A DNA stretch of 64,000 nt. Source: UM-FILTER-37-12 sp964344965 (GTDB lineage: Bacteria > Patescibacteriota > Patescibacteriia > Magasanikbacterales > UBA922). The notes under the pieces were generated by a model that was not told the DNA's origin, made no database searches, and saw only the letters and a program-made list of their open reading frames with translations. Below, piece by piece: positions 16,650-24,070 of the stretch (positions are counted from its first letter, which is position 1; each line of letters begins with the position of its first letter). The translations under genes and the position numbers were made by a program. The stretch is taken from contig CAYFPJ010000001.1 of NCBI GenBank assembly GCA_964344965.1, positions 62,001 through 126,000 of the forward strand, written 5' to 3'.

Positions 16650-16994
16650 TCACAAAATCCCCAAAACACTTTCCGGCGGTCTACCCAAGACTGCTTTTTT
16701 ATTATCCTTAATCACAATCGGTCTTTCAATCAACTTCGGATATTTCACCATAGCATTTAACACCTCTACATCACTGCTATCTTTTGATAATCCAGCTTGT
16801 TTGAATTCTGACTCTTTTCTTCTAGTGAACTCGATTGGTTTCATGCCAAGCAGTTTAGCTATATCTTGTAATTCAGATTTGTTTGGTGGATTTTCAAGAT
16901 AAAGAATTACCTCTGGTTCGATACCATTGTCCTTTAGGAGTTGGAAAGTTTGTCTGCTTTTGGAGCAGCGGGGGTTGTGATATATATGGTACAT
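16650..16994 (-). CDS. ArsC/Spx-family reductase (arsenate reductase-like)
   Basis: 114 residues with the thioredoxin-like ArsC fold: the N-terminal active-site cysteine in HNPRCSKSRQTFQLL, then the substrate loop RPIVI and GRPPE near the end, as in glutaredoxin-dependent arsenate reductases of the YfgD type. No arsenite pump or ArsR regulator lies nearby, so a role in arsenic resistance is not supported by context; general thiol chemistry is as likely. Confidence 0.85.
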   Translation of the reverse strand: MYHIYHNPRCSKSRQTFQLLKDNGIEPEVILYLENPPNKSELQDIAKLLGMKPIEFTRRKESEFKQAGLSKDSSDVEVLNAMVKYPKLIERPIVIKDNKKAVLGRPPESVLGIL

Positions 16995-17024
16995 AGAATT
17001 GTTAATGGATATTAGGAGTAGATA

Positions 17025-17144
17025 AACATACGAATTACGAATATTTCGAATATACGAATACCTGTAACATTGCTCTTTGTAATATTGTAAATAAAACTAT
17101 GGAAACAATATTCGAACATTCGTACAATTCGTAATTCGTATGTT
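17025..17144 (-). mobile_element. MITE-like inverted-repeat element, copy B (120 bp)
   Basis: Bounded by AACATACGAATTACGAAT and its inverted copy. It is the reverse complement of copy A (13232-13372) without the 21-bp insert. Its right end touches the stop codon of the Nudix gene (17144-17146). Placing both copies side by side gives similarity over the full 120 bases, with differences mainly in the middle. Confidence 0.8.
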
Positions 17145-17692
17145 CACAATATTCTTCTCTTAAACTCTTCCAACTCATCATTCTCCAACTTCATCCTCAA
17201 AAAACTCTCCACCACTTCACGACTATCAAAGTCAGGTTCTAATGTTTTATCTACAAACTGATCAAAACTAAGCTCAAGGACTTCTATCTTTTCTCCAGCG
17301 TCAAGATTTTGCTCTGCTACCTTCCTACAGTTCTTGGCAATATATGTGTACACTCCCCACTCAATTTTGCTGTAGGGCTCGGTAACTTGCCAGAGCTCCC
17401 AGTCACCACTCTCCATCCCAGCTTCTTCCAGGAGTTCACGTTTGGCAGTGTCTAGAGGATCTTCACTCTCGTCCTGCCTGCCACCAAGAAGACAATGAAA
17501 TTCTCCTTTGGAAGGTTGGGATTGTTTTGCAATGAAGACTTTGTCACCAGCAGTAGCGATGACATTGACAGTGTTTGGTCGTTTGAGCATTTCAAAAGTG
17601 GCTGTTGATCCATCAAACATTTCCTGCTCCCACTGGTAAGTATCGAAGATATTGCCTTTGAAGGCTAGTTTGGCATTGATGGGTAATTTCAT
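17144..17692 (-). CDS. Nudix hydrolase (ADP-ribose pyrophosphatase-like)
   Basis: 182 residues. The Nudix box runs from GGRQDESEDPLDTAKRELLE into EAG, matching G-x5-E-x7-REU-x-EE-x-G-U, which binds metal and splits nucleoside-diphosphate-linked compounds. The fold around it (KPNTVNVIATAGDKVFIAKQ-like strand before, EWGVYTYIAKNC after) fits the ADP-ribose/NUDT5-like branch, but the substrate is not certain. Confidence 0.88.
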   Translation of the reverse strand: MKLPINAKLAFKGNIFDTYQWEQEMFDGSTATFEMLKRPNTVNVIATAGDKVFIAKQSQPSKGEFHCLLGGRQDESEDPLDTAKRELLEEAGMESGDWELWQVTEPYSKIEWGVYTYIAKNCRKVAEQNLDAGEKIEVLELSFDQFVDKTLEPDFDSREVVESFLRMKLENDELEEFKRRIL

Positions 17693-17715
17693 ATGTGGTT
17701 ATGGTACTAAGTGTT

Positions 17716-18396
17716 TTAATCGTCCTTGATTACTATATCTCCTTTTTCATTTTTTGTTAAATTGTGGGATAAGAAAATTAGTTCTAAATTTTTAGCCTTT
17801 ATAAAATCTACTGGGTAAATTACATTTTTTATTTTTCTAAGATCCTGATCCAAAATATGTTTGTTTTTTTCTGTGTTGTAGGCTTTTAGATCAAATCCAG
17901 CTTGCCTGTAGGCATGATCTACAAGTTGGGTACAAAAAAAATCTTCAATATCATTTTTGAAATAAAAATCATAAGGTTTGCCAAGTTGTTTTTTGGCAAA
18001 CCCTATTGCTTTGTGGATTATTTTTTTTCTTTTTTTTGAATTTATTTTTGGTCTTAGAATAGCTAGAGTATCATATTGTTTGAATATCTCTTTCATGTTG
18101 ATATAACAAACTCCCTCTACAACAGAGTGAATCATTTTTTTTTTGGATACATAAAGAAGAGAGTGGGTAACAGGGCCGGGAATGACCAGTGAGCTGGCAT
18201 AGGTGAGATTACCAGCTACCACAATATCTCCTTTTTTTACAAGACGAGCAGTTTTTTTATAATCAGAATGAGTAAGAAGATTATTGCGAAATTTTATTTT
18301 CAATTTTCCCAAAAATGTTAGAACATTACCAAAAATCTTATGGAAGATTGTTGAACCTTTTTTGAAATTTTTGATAATATGATATTTGCCAGTCAT
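17716..18396 (-). CDS. Permuted NlpC/P60-like (YiiX/YebB-type) cysteine peptidase or amidase
   Basis: 226 residues. KKGDIVVAG opens the domain, VTHSLLYVS supplies the histidine, and DFFCTQLVDHAYRQAG supplies the cysteine; in this order (His before Cys) the protein fits the circularly permuted papain-like YiiX/YaeF group. No signal peptide is seen; the N-terminus is basic and amphipathic. The family acts on lipids or peptidoglycan-like amides; the substrate here is unknown. It begins 6 bases after the SDR gene and is probably in one operon with it. Confidence 0.72.
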   Translation of the reverse strand: MTGKYHIIKNFKKGSTIFHKIFGNVLTFLGKLKIKFRNNLLTHSDYKKTARLVKKGDIVVAGNLTYASSLVIPGPVTHSLLYVSKKKMIHSVVEGVCYINMKEIFKQYDTLAILRPKINSKKRKKIIHKAIGFAKKQLGKPYDFYFKNDIEDFFCTQLVDHAYRQAGFDLKAYNTEKNKHILDQDLRKIKNVIYPVDFIKAKNLELIFLSHNLTKNEKGDIVIKDD

Positions 18397-18402
18397 ATTT
18401 TT

Positions 18403-19185
18403 TCATTTTATCAATTTGCCAACTATTTTGGCAACAATATTCCTTGGGGTAAGGCGATTGAGCCATATCAAGACTTTATTTTTAGTACCAGTTATGATAA
18501 ATGTTTTATTTTTTTTCATAGCTTGGTACCCTATCTCAGCCACACGTTTGGCTGTCAGTATTTTTCCTTTGAAAAAATCATTTCTACCAGCTGTTTTTTC
18601 AAAATTGGTTTTGGTCGGGCCGGGACAAAGTGCTGTGACAGATACACCGGTCCCAGCTAATTCGACAACCAAGGCTTCAGAAAAATGCAAAACATAGGCC
18701 TTGGTAGCGAAATATACAGCCATAAAAGGCCCGGGCTGGAAAGCTGCTGTCGAGGCGACATTGAGAATTTTTCCAGATTTATTTTCTAGCATTGAAGGAA
18801 GAAATAATTTTGTCAGAGCTGTTAGTGAAGAAATATTTAATTCAATCATATCCAGCTCTCTTTCTAGGTCATTTTTGGCAAACTCACCAGTCAGTCCGAA
18901 GCCAGCATTATTGACCAGCACATCTACTGGTCCGGATTTTTCAAATACTATTTTAGAGTTTTCTTTTTTAGACAAGTCTGCAATAATTATTTTTATATTA
19001 CTATTATATTTTTCTTCTAGATCTTTTTTTAGCTTCTCAAGCTTCTCTTCATTTCTAGCTACAAGAGTTAGATCATAATTATCACGAGCAAAAAGATGAG
19101 CAAATTCTAGGCCGATTCCTGAGCTGGCGCCGGTGATGAGGACTTTTTTGGATATTGATTGTGCGAATTTATTTGATGATGTCAC
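18403..19185 (-). CDS. Short-chain dehydrogenase/reductase
   Basis: 260 residues, GTG start. The NAD(P) loop VLITGASSGIGLEFAHLF, the NNAG motif (VLVNNAGFG), the catalytic serine in NVASTAAF and YFATK as the YxxxK pair are all present, so it should be an active classical SDR. The sequence after the active site resembles the DltE/YqjQ-type group. Substrate unknown. It lies between htpX and the permuted NlpC/P60-like gene on the same strand. Confidence 0.9.
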   Translation of the reverse strand: MTSSNKFAQSISKKVLITGASSGIGLEFAHLFARDNYDLTLVARNEEKLEKLKKDLEEKYNSNIKIIIADLSKKENSKIVFEKSGPVDVLVNNAGFGLTGEFAKNDLERELDMIELNISSLTALTKLFLPSMLENKSGKILNVASTAAFQPGPFMAVYFATKAYVLHFSEALVVELAGTGVSVTALCPGPTKTNFEKTAGRNDFFKGKILTAKRVAEIGYQAMKKNKTFIITGTKNKVLIWLNRLTPRNIVAKIVGKLIK

Positions 19186-19207
19186 AGACTTTGGTTTATA
19201 TTAAGTG

Positions 19208-20098
19208 TTATGCCATATTGCGCAATTTTGAAATTCGATCTTTGATCGGTGGGTGTGTTGAAAATAGTCCGGATATACTTCTTTTTTTAAATGGATTGGA
19301 GATGAAGAGGTGGGCAGTGGCGGCACTAGCATGAGGAAGAGTTTCTTTTGACCCGCTTATTTTTTCTAGAGCTCCAGCCAGCCCTTCTGGATAGCGGGTC
19401 AAGAGGGCACCAGAAGCGTCAGCCAGATATTCACGTTTTCTTGAGATTGCCAGTTTGATTAGCTCGGCAATGATGGGGGAGAGGACTAATAGGATAATAC
19501 CTATCAAGACTATAATACCACCTGCTTTTCCACCACCATTATTGGATGACCTGTTGCTTCCCGCACCAATCCAACGAGCACGGAAGAACATATCAGAAAT
19601 TAGGGCAATAAATCCAACAAGCACAGCTGCGATGGTCATAATACGAATATCATAATTTTTTATATGAGCTAACTCATGAGCAATCACTCCTTCCAATTCT
19701 TCATTCTCTAGTTCCTCTATGATTCCTGTGGTGAGGGCGATGGAGGCATGCTCTGGATCGCGACCAGTGGCAAAGGCATTGAGAGCAGGGGAGTCGATAA
19801 TATGTACTCTCGGCACTGGTAGTCCGGCTGTGATACAGAGATTTTCTACCATTCGATAGACATATGGATTGTCTTCTTTTTTTATTCCTTTTGCTCCTGT
19901 CGTTGCTAGAGCTATTCTGTCGCCTTTGAAATAGCTGAGCATGGTCATCCCAAAAGAGAATAAAATGGCGACAGCCATGGCGTTGTATCCATAACCCATA
20001 TATTCAGCCAAAAAATAGCCTATACCGAGAATGATGGCGATGAAGATTGATATGAGAATTACTGTTTTTCTTTTGTTGGAATCGATTTGGGAGTACAT
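19208..20098 (-). CDS. htpX: HtpX-like membrane zinc metalloprotease (M48)
   Basis: 296 residues with two N-terminal membrane helices, the zinc motif H141-E-L-A-H145 in VIAHELAHIKNYD, two more helices and the third ligand region REYLADASGA. HtpX degrades misfolded membrane proteins in the envelope. The pairing with lemA upstream is seen in many bacteria and supports both assignments. A repeat-rich 74-base gap separates the two. Confidence 0.95.
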   Translation of the reverse strand: MYSQIDSNKRKTVILISIFIAIILGIGYFLAEYMGYGYNAMAVAILFSFGMTMLSYFKGDRIALATTGAKGIKKEDNPYVYRMVENLCITAGLPVPRVHIIDSPALNAFATGRDPEHASIALTTGIIEELENEELEGVIAHELAHIKNYDIRIMTIAAVLVGFIALISDMFFRARWIGAGSNRSSNNGGGKAGGIIVLIGIILLVLSPIIAELIKLAISRKREYLADASGALLTRYPEGLAGALEKISGSKETLPHASAATAHLFISNPFKKRSISGLFSTHPPIKDRISKLRNMA

Positions 20099-20105
20099 AT
20101 AAAAA

Positions 20106-20170
20106 GTTCATAGTAGGTAGCCAATAGCCAATAGTTTTTATCTATTGGCTATGAATTATTGGCTATGAAC
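20106..20170. repeat. Inverted repeat built of AGCCAATAG / CTATTGGCT heptamer units
   Basis: GTTCATAGTAGGTAGCCAAT with a second AGCCAATAG unit pairs with CTATTGGCTATGAATTATTG and GCTATGAAC around a TTTTTAT loop. The same words recur inside tsaD (35045, 35234), before rplJ (45168) and before ribBA (56132). Confidence 0.85.
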
Positions 20171-20172
20171 TA

Positions 20173-20736
20173 TTATAATTCTACTTTTACGTTTTCCCTC
20201 TCATTTGCATCTGCAATTTCGAAGAATTCAAACTTTTTGAATTTTAGAGTGTCCGCAACCATATTGGCAGGGAAGCTCTCGATAGATGTATTGAAGCCAT
20301 TTACTTGGCTGTTGTAGAATCTGCGTGAGGCTTGGATTTTATTTTCAGTATCACTTAGCTCATCCATTAATTGAGCTACATTTTGATTAGCTTTTAGGTC
20401 TGGGTAAGCTTCGACTGCGATTTGCAATTTACCAAGCATGCCACCGAGCATGCTTTCGGCACTTGCTAGCTCTGCTGTGTTGCCAGCCTCTTGAGCTGAC
20501 ATGGCTTGGGAGCGAGCCTTGGTAATGTTTTCAAGTAGCTCGCGTTCGTGTGTCATGTATCCTTTCACACTGGTTACAAGATTTGGAATCAAGTCGTGAC
20601 GACGTTTTAGTTGGACGTCGATATCACTCCAGGCTTCTTTTACTCTGTTTCTTTCTCTGACAAGCTTGTTGTAAAGGCCGATCAGCCAAAGAGTTATGAC
20701 GACGGCAATTACTATAATTATAGCTAGAAAAGACAT
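20173..20736 (-). CDS. lemA: LemA family protein
   Basis: 187 residues from ATG 20736 (MSFLAIIIVIAVVITLWLIG); the frame is open to 20781 but that start would enter a repeat. One N-terminal membrane helix, then the LemA three-helix bundle with NRVKEAWSDIDVQLKRRHDL, ITKARSQAM and the closing RRFYNSQVNGFNTSIESFP. The molecular role of LemA is not well known; it is often next to htpX, as here. Confidence 0.93.
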   Translation of the reverse strand: MSFLAIIIVIAVVITLWLIGLYNKLVRERNRVKEAWSDIDVQLKRRHDLIPNLVTSVKGYMTHERELLENITKARSQAMSAQEAGNTAELASAESMLGGMLGKLQIAVEAYPDLKANQNVAQLMDELSDTENKIQASRRFYNSQVNGFNTSIESFPANMVADTLKFKKFEFFEIADANERENVKVEL

Positions 20737-20750
20737 AGTATTTATTTTTA

Positions 20751-20834
20751 GCAGATTGTGCAGAATGGACAGAGTATGCAAAATAAGCTGTTCTTAGCTT
20801 AATTTGCCTATTCTGCTTAATCTGCCTATTCTGC
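20751..20834. repeat. Inverted repeat of GCAGATTGTGCAGAATGG-type units between lemA and rseP
   Basis: GCAGATTGTGCAGAATGGAC at the left pairs with the two GCCTATTCTGC units on the right (20817 and 20832 ends), with AAGCTGTTCTTAGCTT near the tip. It sits in the divergent promoter region of lemA and rseP. Confidence 0.7.
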
Positions 20835-20951
20835 AAGTGATTAATAAGTATGTATTTGATTTGGTAATCAGTCTTGCTCTTTAGATTTTTTTATGCAATA
20901 ATATTACCATTATTTTACGCTAATCTAGCCTATTTAGTCAACTATTCCGTT

Positions 20952-22139
20952 ATGCTCACTATTATACTTTTCATATTGATCCTCAGTCTCCTTGTATTTG
21001 TCCATGAATTTGGGCATTTTATTGTTGCTCGAAAATCTGGAATGAAAGTATATGAATTTGGGTTTGGGTTTCCACCACGGGCATTGGGATTTTATAAAGA
21101 CCCAAAAACCGGCAAAATTATACGAGTAAAAAAGAATAAAAATAAGAATAAAGAAAAAGACTCTACTCTGACTAATACTGTCGGCGGGGGAGCGCGGGAA
21201 GAGGAATGCCCAGCCACAGTCTATTCTGTCAACTGGCTGCCTCTTGGTGGTTTTGTGAAGATCAAGGGTGAAAACGGTGAGATGGCTAGTGAACCGGATA
21301 GCTTTGGTTATCACAAGTATTGGAAAAAGGCTCTGGTTTTGGTAGCTGGAGTAACAATGAATTTTTTGCTTGCTGCCGTTTTGCTTGGAATTGGCTTCAT
21401 GATTGGACTGCCTGCTGATTCTACTTCTTTGCAAGACCCGCGCGCTATCATAGTTGAGGAGGCTGCTGTCACAGCTCAGCAAGTAGAAGATGATTCGCCG
21501 GCAGAAGAAGCTGGAATATTGTTTGGTGACAAGATTTTATCTGTCAATGGGGTAAAAATAACAGACGCTGCTCAAATGGCGGAAGTGGTAAACAAAAACG
21601 CAAACCAAGAAACAATTGTAAAAATTCAAAGAGCGGATGAAGAGATTAGTCTCAATATGGCCCCTATAAAATTGGCTGAAGAAGAAACCGCCAGAATTGG
21701 GATTACAGTAGTCGAGGCAGGGATCATTCGCTATCCGTGGTATATTGCAATTTACAAAGGATTTGTCGGAGCTGTGGTTACTACTATCAATATCTTTTTT
21801 GCTTTTGCCATATTGATCAAGAATTTAATCTTGGGTCAAGGTCTTGCTTTTGCAGTCTCTGGTCCAGTGGGTATTGCTGTTATTGTGGGGGAGAGTGCTC
21901 GTCTTGGATTATCCTATTTGATAAATATCACGGCCATGTTATCATTAAGCTTGGCAGTGATAAATATTTTGCCCATTCCAGCTCTGGACGGTGGGCGACT
22001 ACTATTTGTTACTCTTGAAAAAATATTCAAGCGTCCAGTCCCGTTGAAGTATGAACAAATGGCTCACACTGTCGGGTTCTTGCTTTTGATGGCTCTCATT
22101 GTGGTGGTGACTTGGAGGGATATAGTAGGATTATTCTAA
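20952..22139 (+). CDS. rseP: Site-2 protease RseP/RIP-type zinc metalloprotease
   Basis: 395 residues from ATG 20952. The zinc motif H18-E-F-G-H22 lies in the first membrane helix, a PDZ domain follows in the middle (DDSPAEEAGILFGDKILSVN), and NILPIPALDGGRLLF is the conserved C-terminal active-site helix. Such proteases cut transmembrane anti-sigma factors or signal peptide remnants within the membrane. A lysine-rich insert (KKNKNKNKEKD) between the first helix and the second is unusual in length. The frame extends upstream to 20874, giving a hydrophobic extension that I consider untranslated. Confidence 0.94.
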   Translation: MLTIILFILILSLLVFVHEFGHFIVARKSGMKVYEFGFGFPPRALGFYKDPKTGKIIRVKKNKNKNKEKDSTLTNTVGGGAREEECPATVYSVNWLPLGGFVKIKGENGEMASEPDSFGYHKYWKKALVLVAGVTMNFLLAAVLLGIGFMIGLPADSTSLQDPRAIIVEEAAVTAQQVEDDSPAEEAGILFGDKILSVNGVKITDAAQMAEVVNKNANQETIVKIQRADEEISLNMAPIKLAEEETARIGITVVEAGIIRYPWYIAIYKGFVGAVVTTINIFFAFAILIKNLILGQGLAFAVSGPVGIAVIVGESARLGLSYLINITAMLSLSLAVINILPIPALDGGRLLFVTLEKIFKRPVPLKYEQMAHTVGFLLLMALIVVVTWRDIVGLF

Positions 22140-22152
22140 GTAGAATTTTATT

Positions 22153-22563
22153 ATGAAAGATGAGGTTGTATTAAATGATTTGGATAGACAAAGATTGAAA
22201 CAAGAGCTTGTTAGGGAGTTTGGTGATATATGTGCCTATCCAGATAGTGCTCTTTTGGGAGGAGGGAAGACAATGTCTGATTTCAAGAGAGATCTGTTAA
22301 ATATTTTTAACAACGGAGAATTGAATTTTAAAAAATTGAGACAGAGTGTTAGAGAGGTTGTTTCTTCTTGGGTTAGTCATATTGATGGATGTAGGAGAGA
22401 AGTCAATGCTCCAATGCTTAAGGGGCTTGTCGGCGCTTTTCGTGACAGCTACCTGAGAAGGGTAGATGAAATAGCAAATGATGAAGGACGAGAAGGAGGG
22501 CTGGTATCTGGAGAGGGTACTGATAATGTCGTGCATGCAGAGGATCGTTTTTCTAAGAGATAA
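22153..22563 (+). CDS. Hypothetical protein
   Basis: 136 residues, not recognised. Helical and charged, starting MKDEVVLNDLDRQRLKQELV, with no signal peptide or membrane helix. It follows rseP by 13 bases and precedes another unknown by 4 bases, so the three are probably one transcript. A function cannot be offered. Confidence 0.6.
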   Translation: MKDEVVLNDLDRQRLKQELVREFGDICAYPDSALLGGGKTMSDFKRDLLNIFNNGELNFKKLRQSVREVVSSWVSHIDGCRREVNAPMLKGLVGAFRDSYLRRVDEIANDEGREGGLVSGEGTDNVVHAEDRFSKR

Positions 22564-22567
22564 ATAA

Positions 22568-22939
22568 ATGTCTATGCCAAAGATAGTAAGGGGAGATGGT
22601 AAGATCAGTAGAATAGCAGAAAATGAGCGAAGTGAGTCTGACAGGTTTTTAGACATTATTTCTCCTATTATTGCTCGTGTACCTATAATGGAAAGTTCTC
22701 ATCATTATGAATTGGTGGGTATTTTCACCGAATGGTTTGATGCTGTGACCCGTAACGACAGATATGCTGAAGATTCCTTTGATGAAAGGATTGGGGTTGC
22801 CATATGGTATGGCTTAATGGATGTGCATTTGAAGCATAAAAAATTTTCTTTAGAAACATACAATACTCTCAAGGAGGAGTTGCAGAAATTTTGGGATGAC
22901 GGTAAGGCAAAAGTATTACAATTCCCATCAAAAAAGTAA
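22568..22939 (+). CDS. Hypothetical protein
   Basis: 123 residues, not recognised. Mostly helical, with a conserved-looking core HHYELVGIFTEWFDAV and GVAIWYGLMDVHLKHKKF. It lies between an unknown gene and pheS (4-base gap to the pheS ATG), so it is likely expressed with the phenylalanyl-tRNA synthetase genes. Confidence 0.6.
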   Translation: MSMPKIVRGDGKISRIAENERSESDRFLDIISPIIARVPIMESSHHYELVGIFTEWFDAVTRNDRYAEDSFDERIGVAIWYGLMDVHLKHKKFSLETYNTLKEELQKFWDDGKAKVLQFPSKK

Positions 22940-22943
22940 TTTT

Positions 22944-23975
22944 ATGGAAAAACAGTTAAAACAAATACAACAAGATTTTGAAAAAGAGATTAAACAAATC
23001 TCCAGTTTGACGACACTTGAGAAGCTGGAGCAACAATTTTTGGGACGCAAATCTGGATCCTTCACTCTTATTACCAAGCAAATGAAAGATCTGTCAGAAG
23101 GAGACAGAAAAAAAATAGGACCGCTGATAAATGAAGTGCGAACAGAAATTGTAGATGGATTGGAAAAAAAGCGCAGTGAATTGCAGCTTGAGAAAATGAA
23201 AAATATTTTACAAACAGAAGCAATAGATGTCACCCAGCCTAAATTACCGAAAAAAAGTCGAGGACACCTTCATCCCATGACTATTGTCCATAATGAGTTG
23301 GAAGACTTGTTCACCTCTATGGGTTTCATGGTCCTTGATGGACCTGAGCTTGAGAGTGATTATTATAATTTTGAAGCTCTCAATATATCTGCTGATCACC
23401 CAGCCCGCGATTCCCAAGACACCTTCTTCATAAAAGATCACCCAGACTGGGTGATGAGGACACACACCTCTCCAGTCCAAGTGCGAGCTATGCAAAAGTA
23501 TGGTGCCCCACTCAGAACAGTGGTGACCGGTAGGTGCTTTCGTAATGAAGCAACTGATGCTAGTCATGAACATACATTTTATCAAATGGAAGGACTTGTG
23601 GTGGATAAGGATATTTCTATCGCCAATCTTATTGGCACTATGAAAGAATTGTTGCAAGGTGTATTGAAACGTGAGGTGGAGGTTCGTCTGCGACCTGGGT
23701 ATTTCCCATTTGTGGAGCCTGGATTTGAGCTTGATATGCGTTGTCTGGTTTGCGAAGGTCGAGGATGCGGTGCCTGTAAACACAGTGGTTGGGTAGAGAC
23801 TTTGCCTTGTGGACTTGTCCACCCTCATGTCATCGAAGCTGGTGGTCTTGATCCAGATGTCTATAGCGGGTTTGCCTTTGGTCTTGGTTCTATGCGACTT
23901 GCTATGCAAAAGTATGGGATTGAAGATATTCGACATCTTCATTCAGGAGATCTTAGATTCTTAGAACAATTTTAA
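22944..23975 (+). CDS. pheS: Phenylalanyl-tRNA synthetase alpha subunit
   Basis: 343 residues from ATG 22944. N-terminal coiled coil for tRNA binding, then the class II synthetase core: motif 1 around HPMTIVHNELEDLFTSMGF, motif 2 TVVTGRCFRNEATDASHEHT and motif 3 FGLGSMRLAMQKYGI. FPFVEPGFELD is the phenylalanine pocket. A CLVCEGRGCGACKHSG four-cysteine insert is present as in many bacterial PheS. It charges tRNA-Phe together with pheT, which follows. Confidence 0.97.
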   Translation: MEKQLKQIQQDFEKEIKQISSLTTLEKLEQQFLGRKSGSFTLITKQMKDLSEGDRKKIGPLINEVRTEIVDGLEKKRSELQLEKMKNILQTEAIDVTQPKLPKKSRGHLHPMTIVHNELEDLFTSMGFMVLDGPELESDYYNFEALNISADHPARDSQDTFFIKDHPDWVMRTHTSPVQVRAMQKYGAPLRTVVTGRCFRNEATDASHEHTFYQMEGLVVDKDISIANLIGTMKELLQGVLKREVEVRLRPGYFPFVEPGFELDMRCLVCEGRGCGACKHSGWVETLPCGLVHPHVIEAGGLDPDVYSGFAFGLGSMRLAMQKYGIEDIRHLHSGDLRFLEQF

Positions 23976-23978
23976 AAA

Positions 23979-24067
23979 CATATAACACATATCATATAAC
24001 ATATAACAATTTTTTATTAAATTTCACTAAGTTTGTTACATGTTATATGGTACATGATACATGAAAA
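23979..24067. repeat. Inverted repeat between pheS and pheT
   Basis: Units of CATATAAC (left) and GTTATATG/GTACATGATACATG (right) face each other around a TTTTTTATTAAA centre. It could fold as a hairpin in the pheS-pheT mRNA; no T run follows, so it is not a terminator. Confidence 0.6.
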
Positions 24068-24070
24068 AAT

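Noticed and set aside
16650..16994. Arsenic resistance operon
   Set aside because: Only an ArsC-like protein is present, with no ArsR, ArsA or ArsB nearby.
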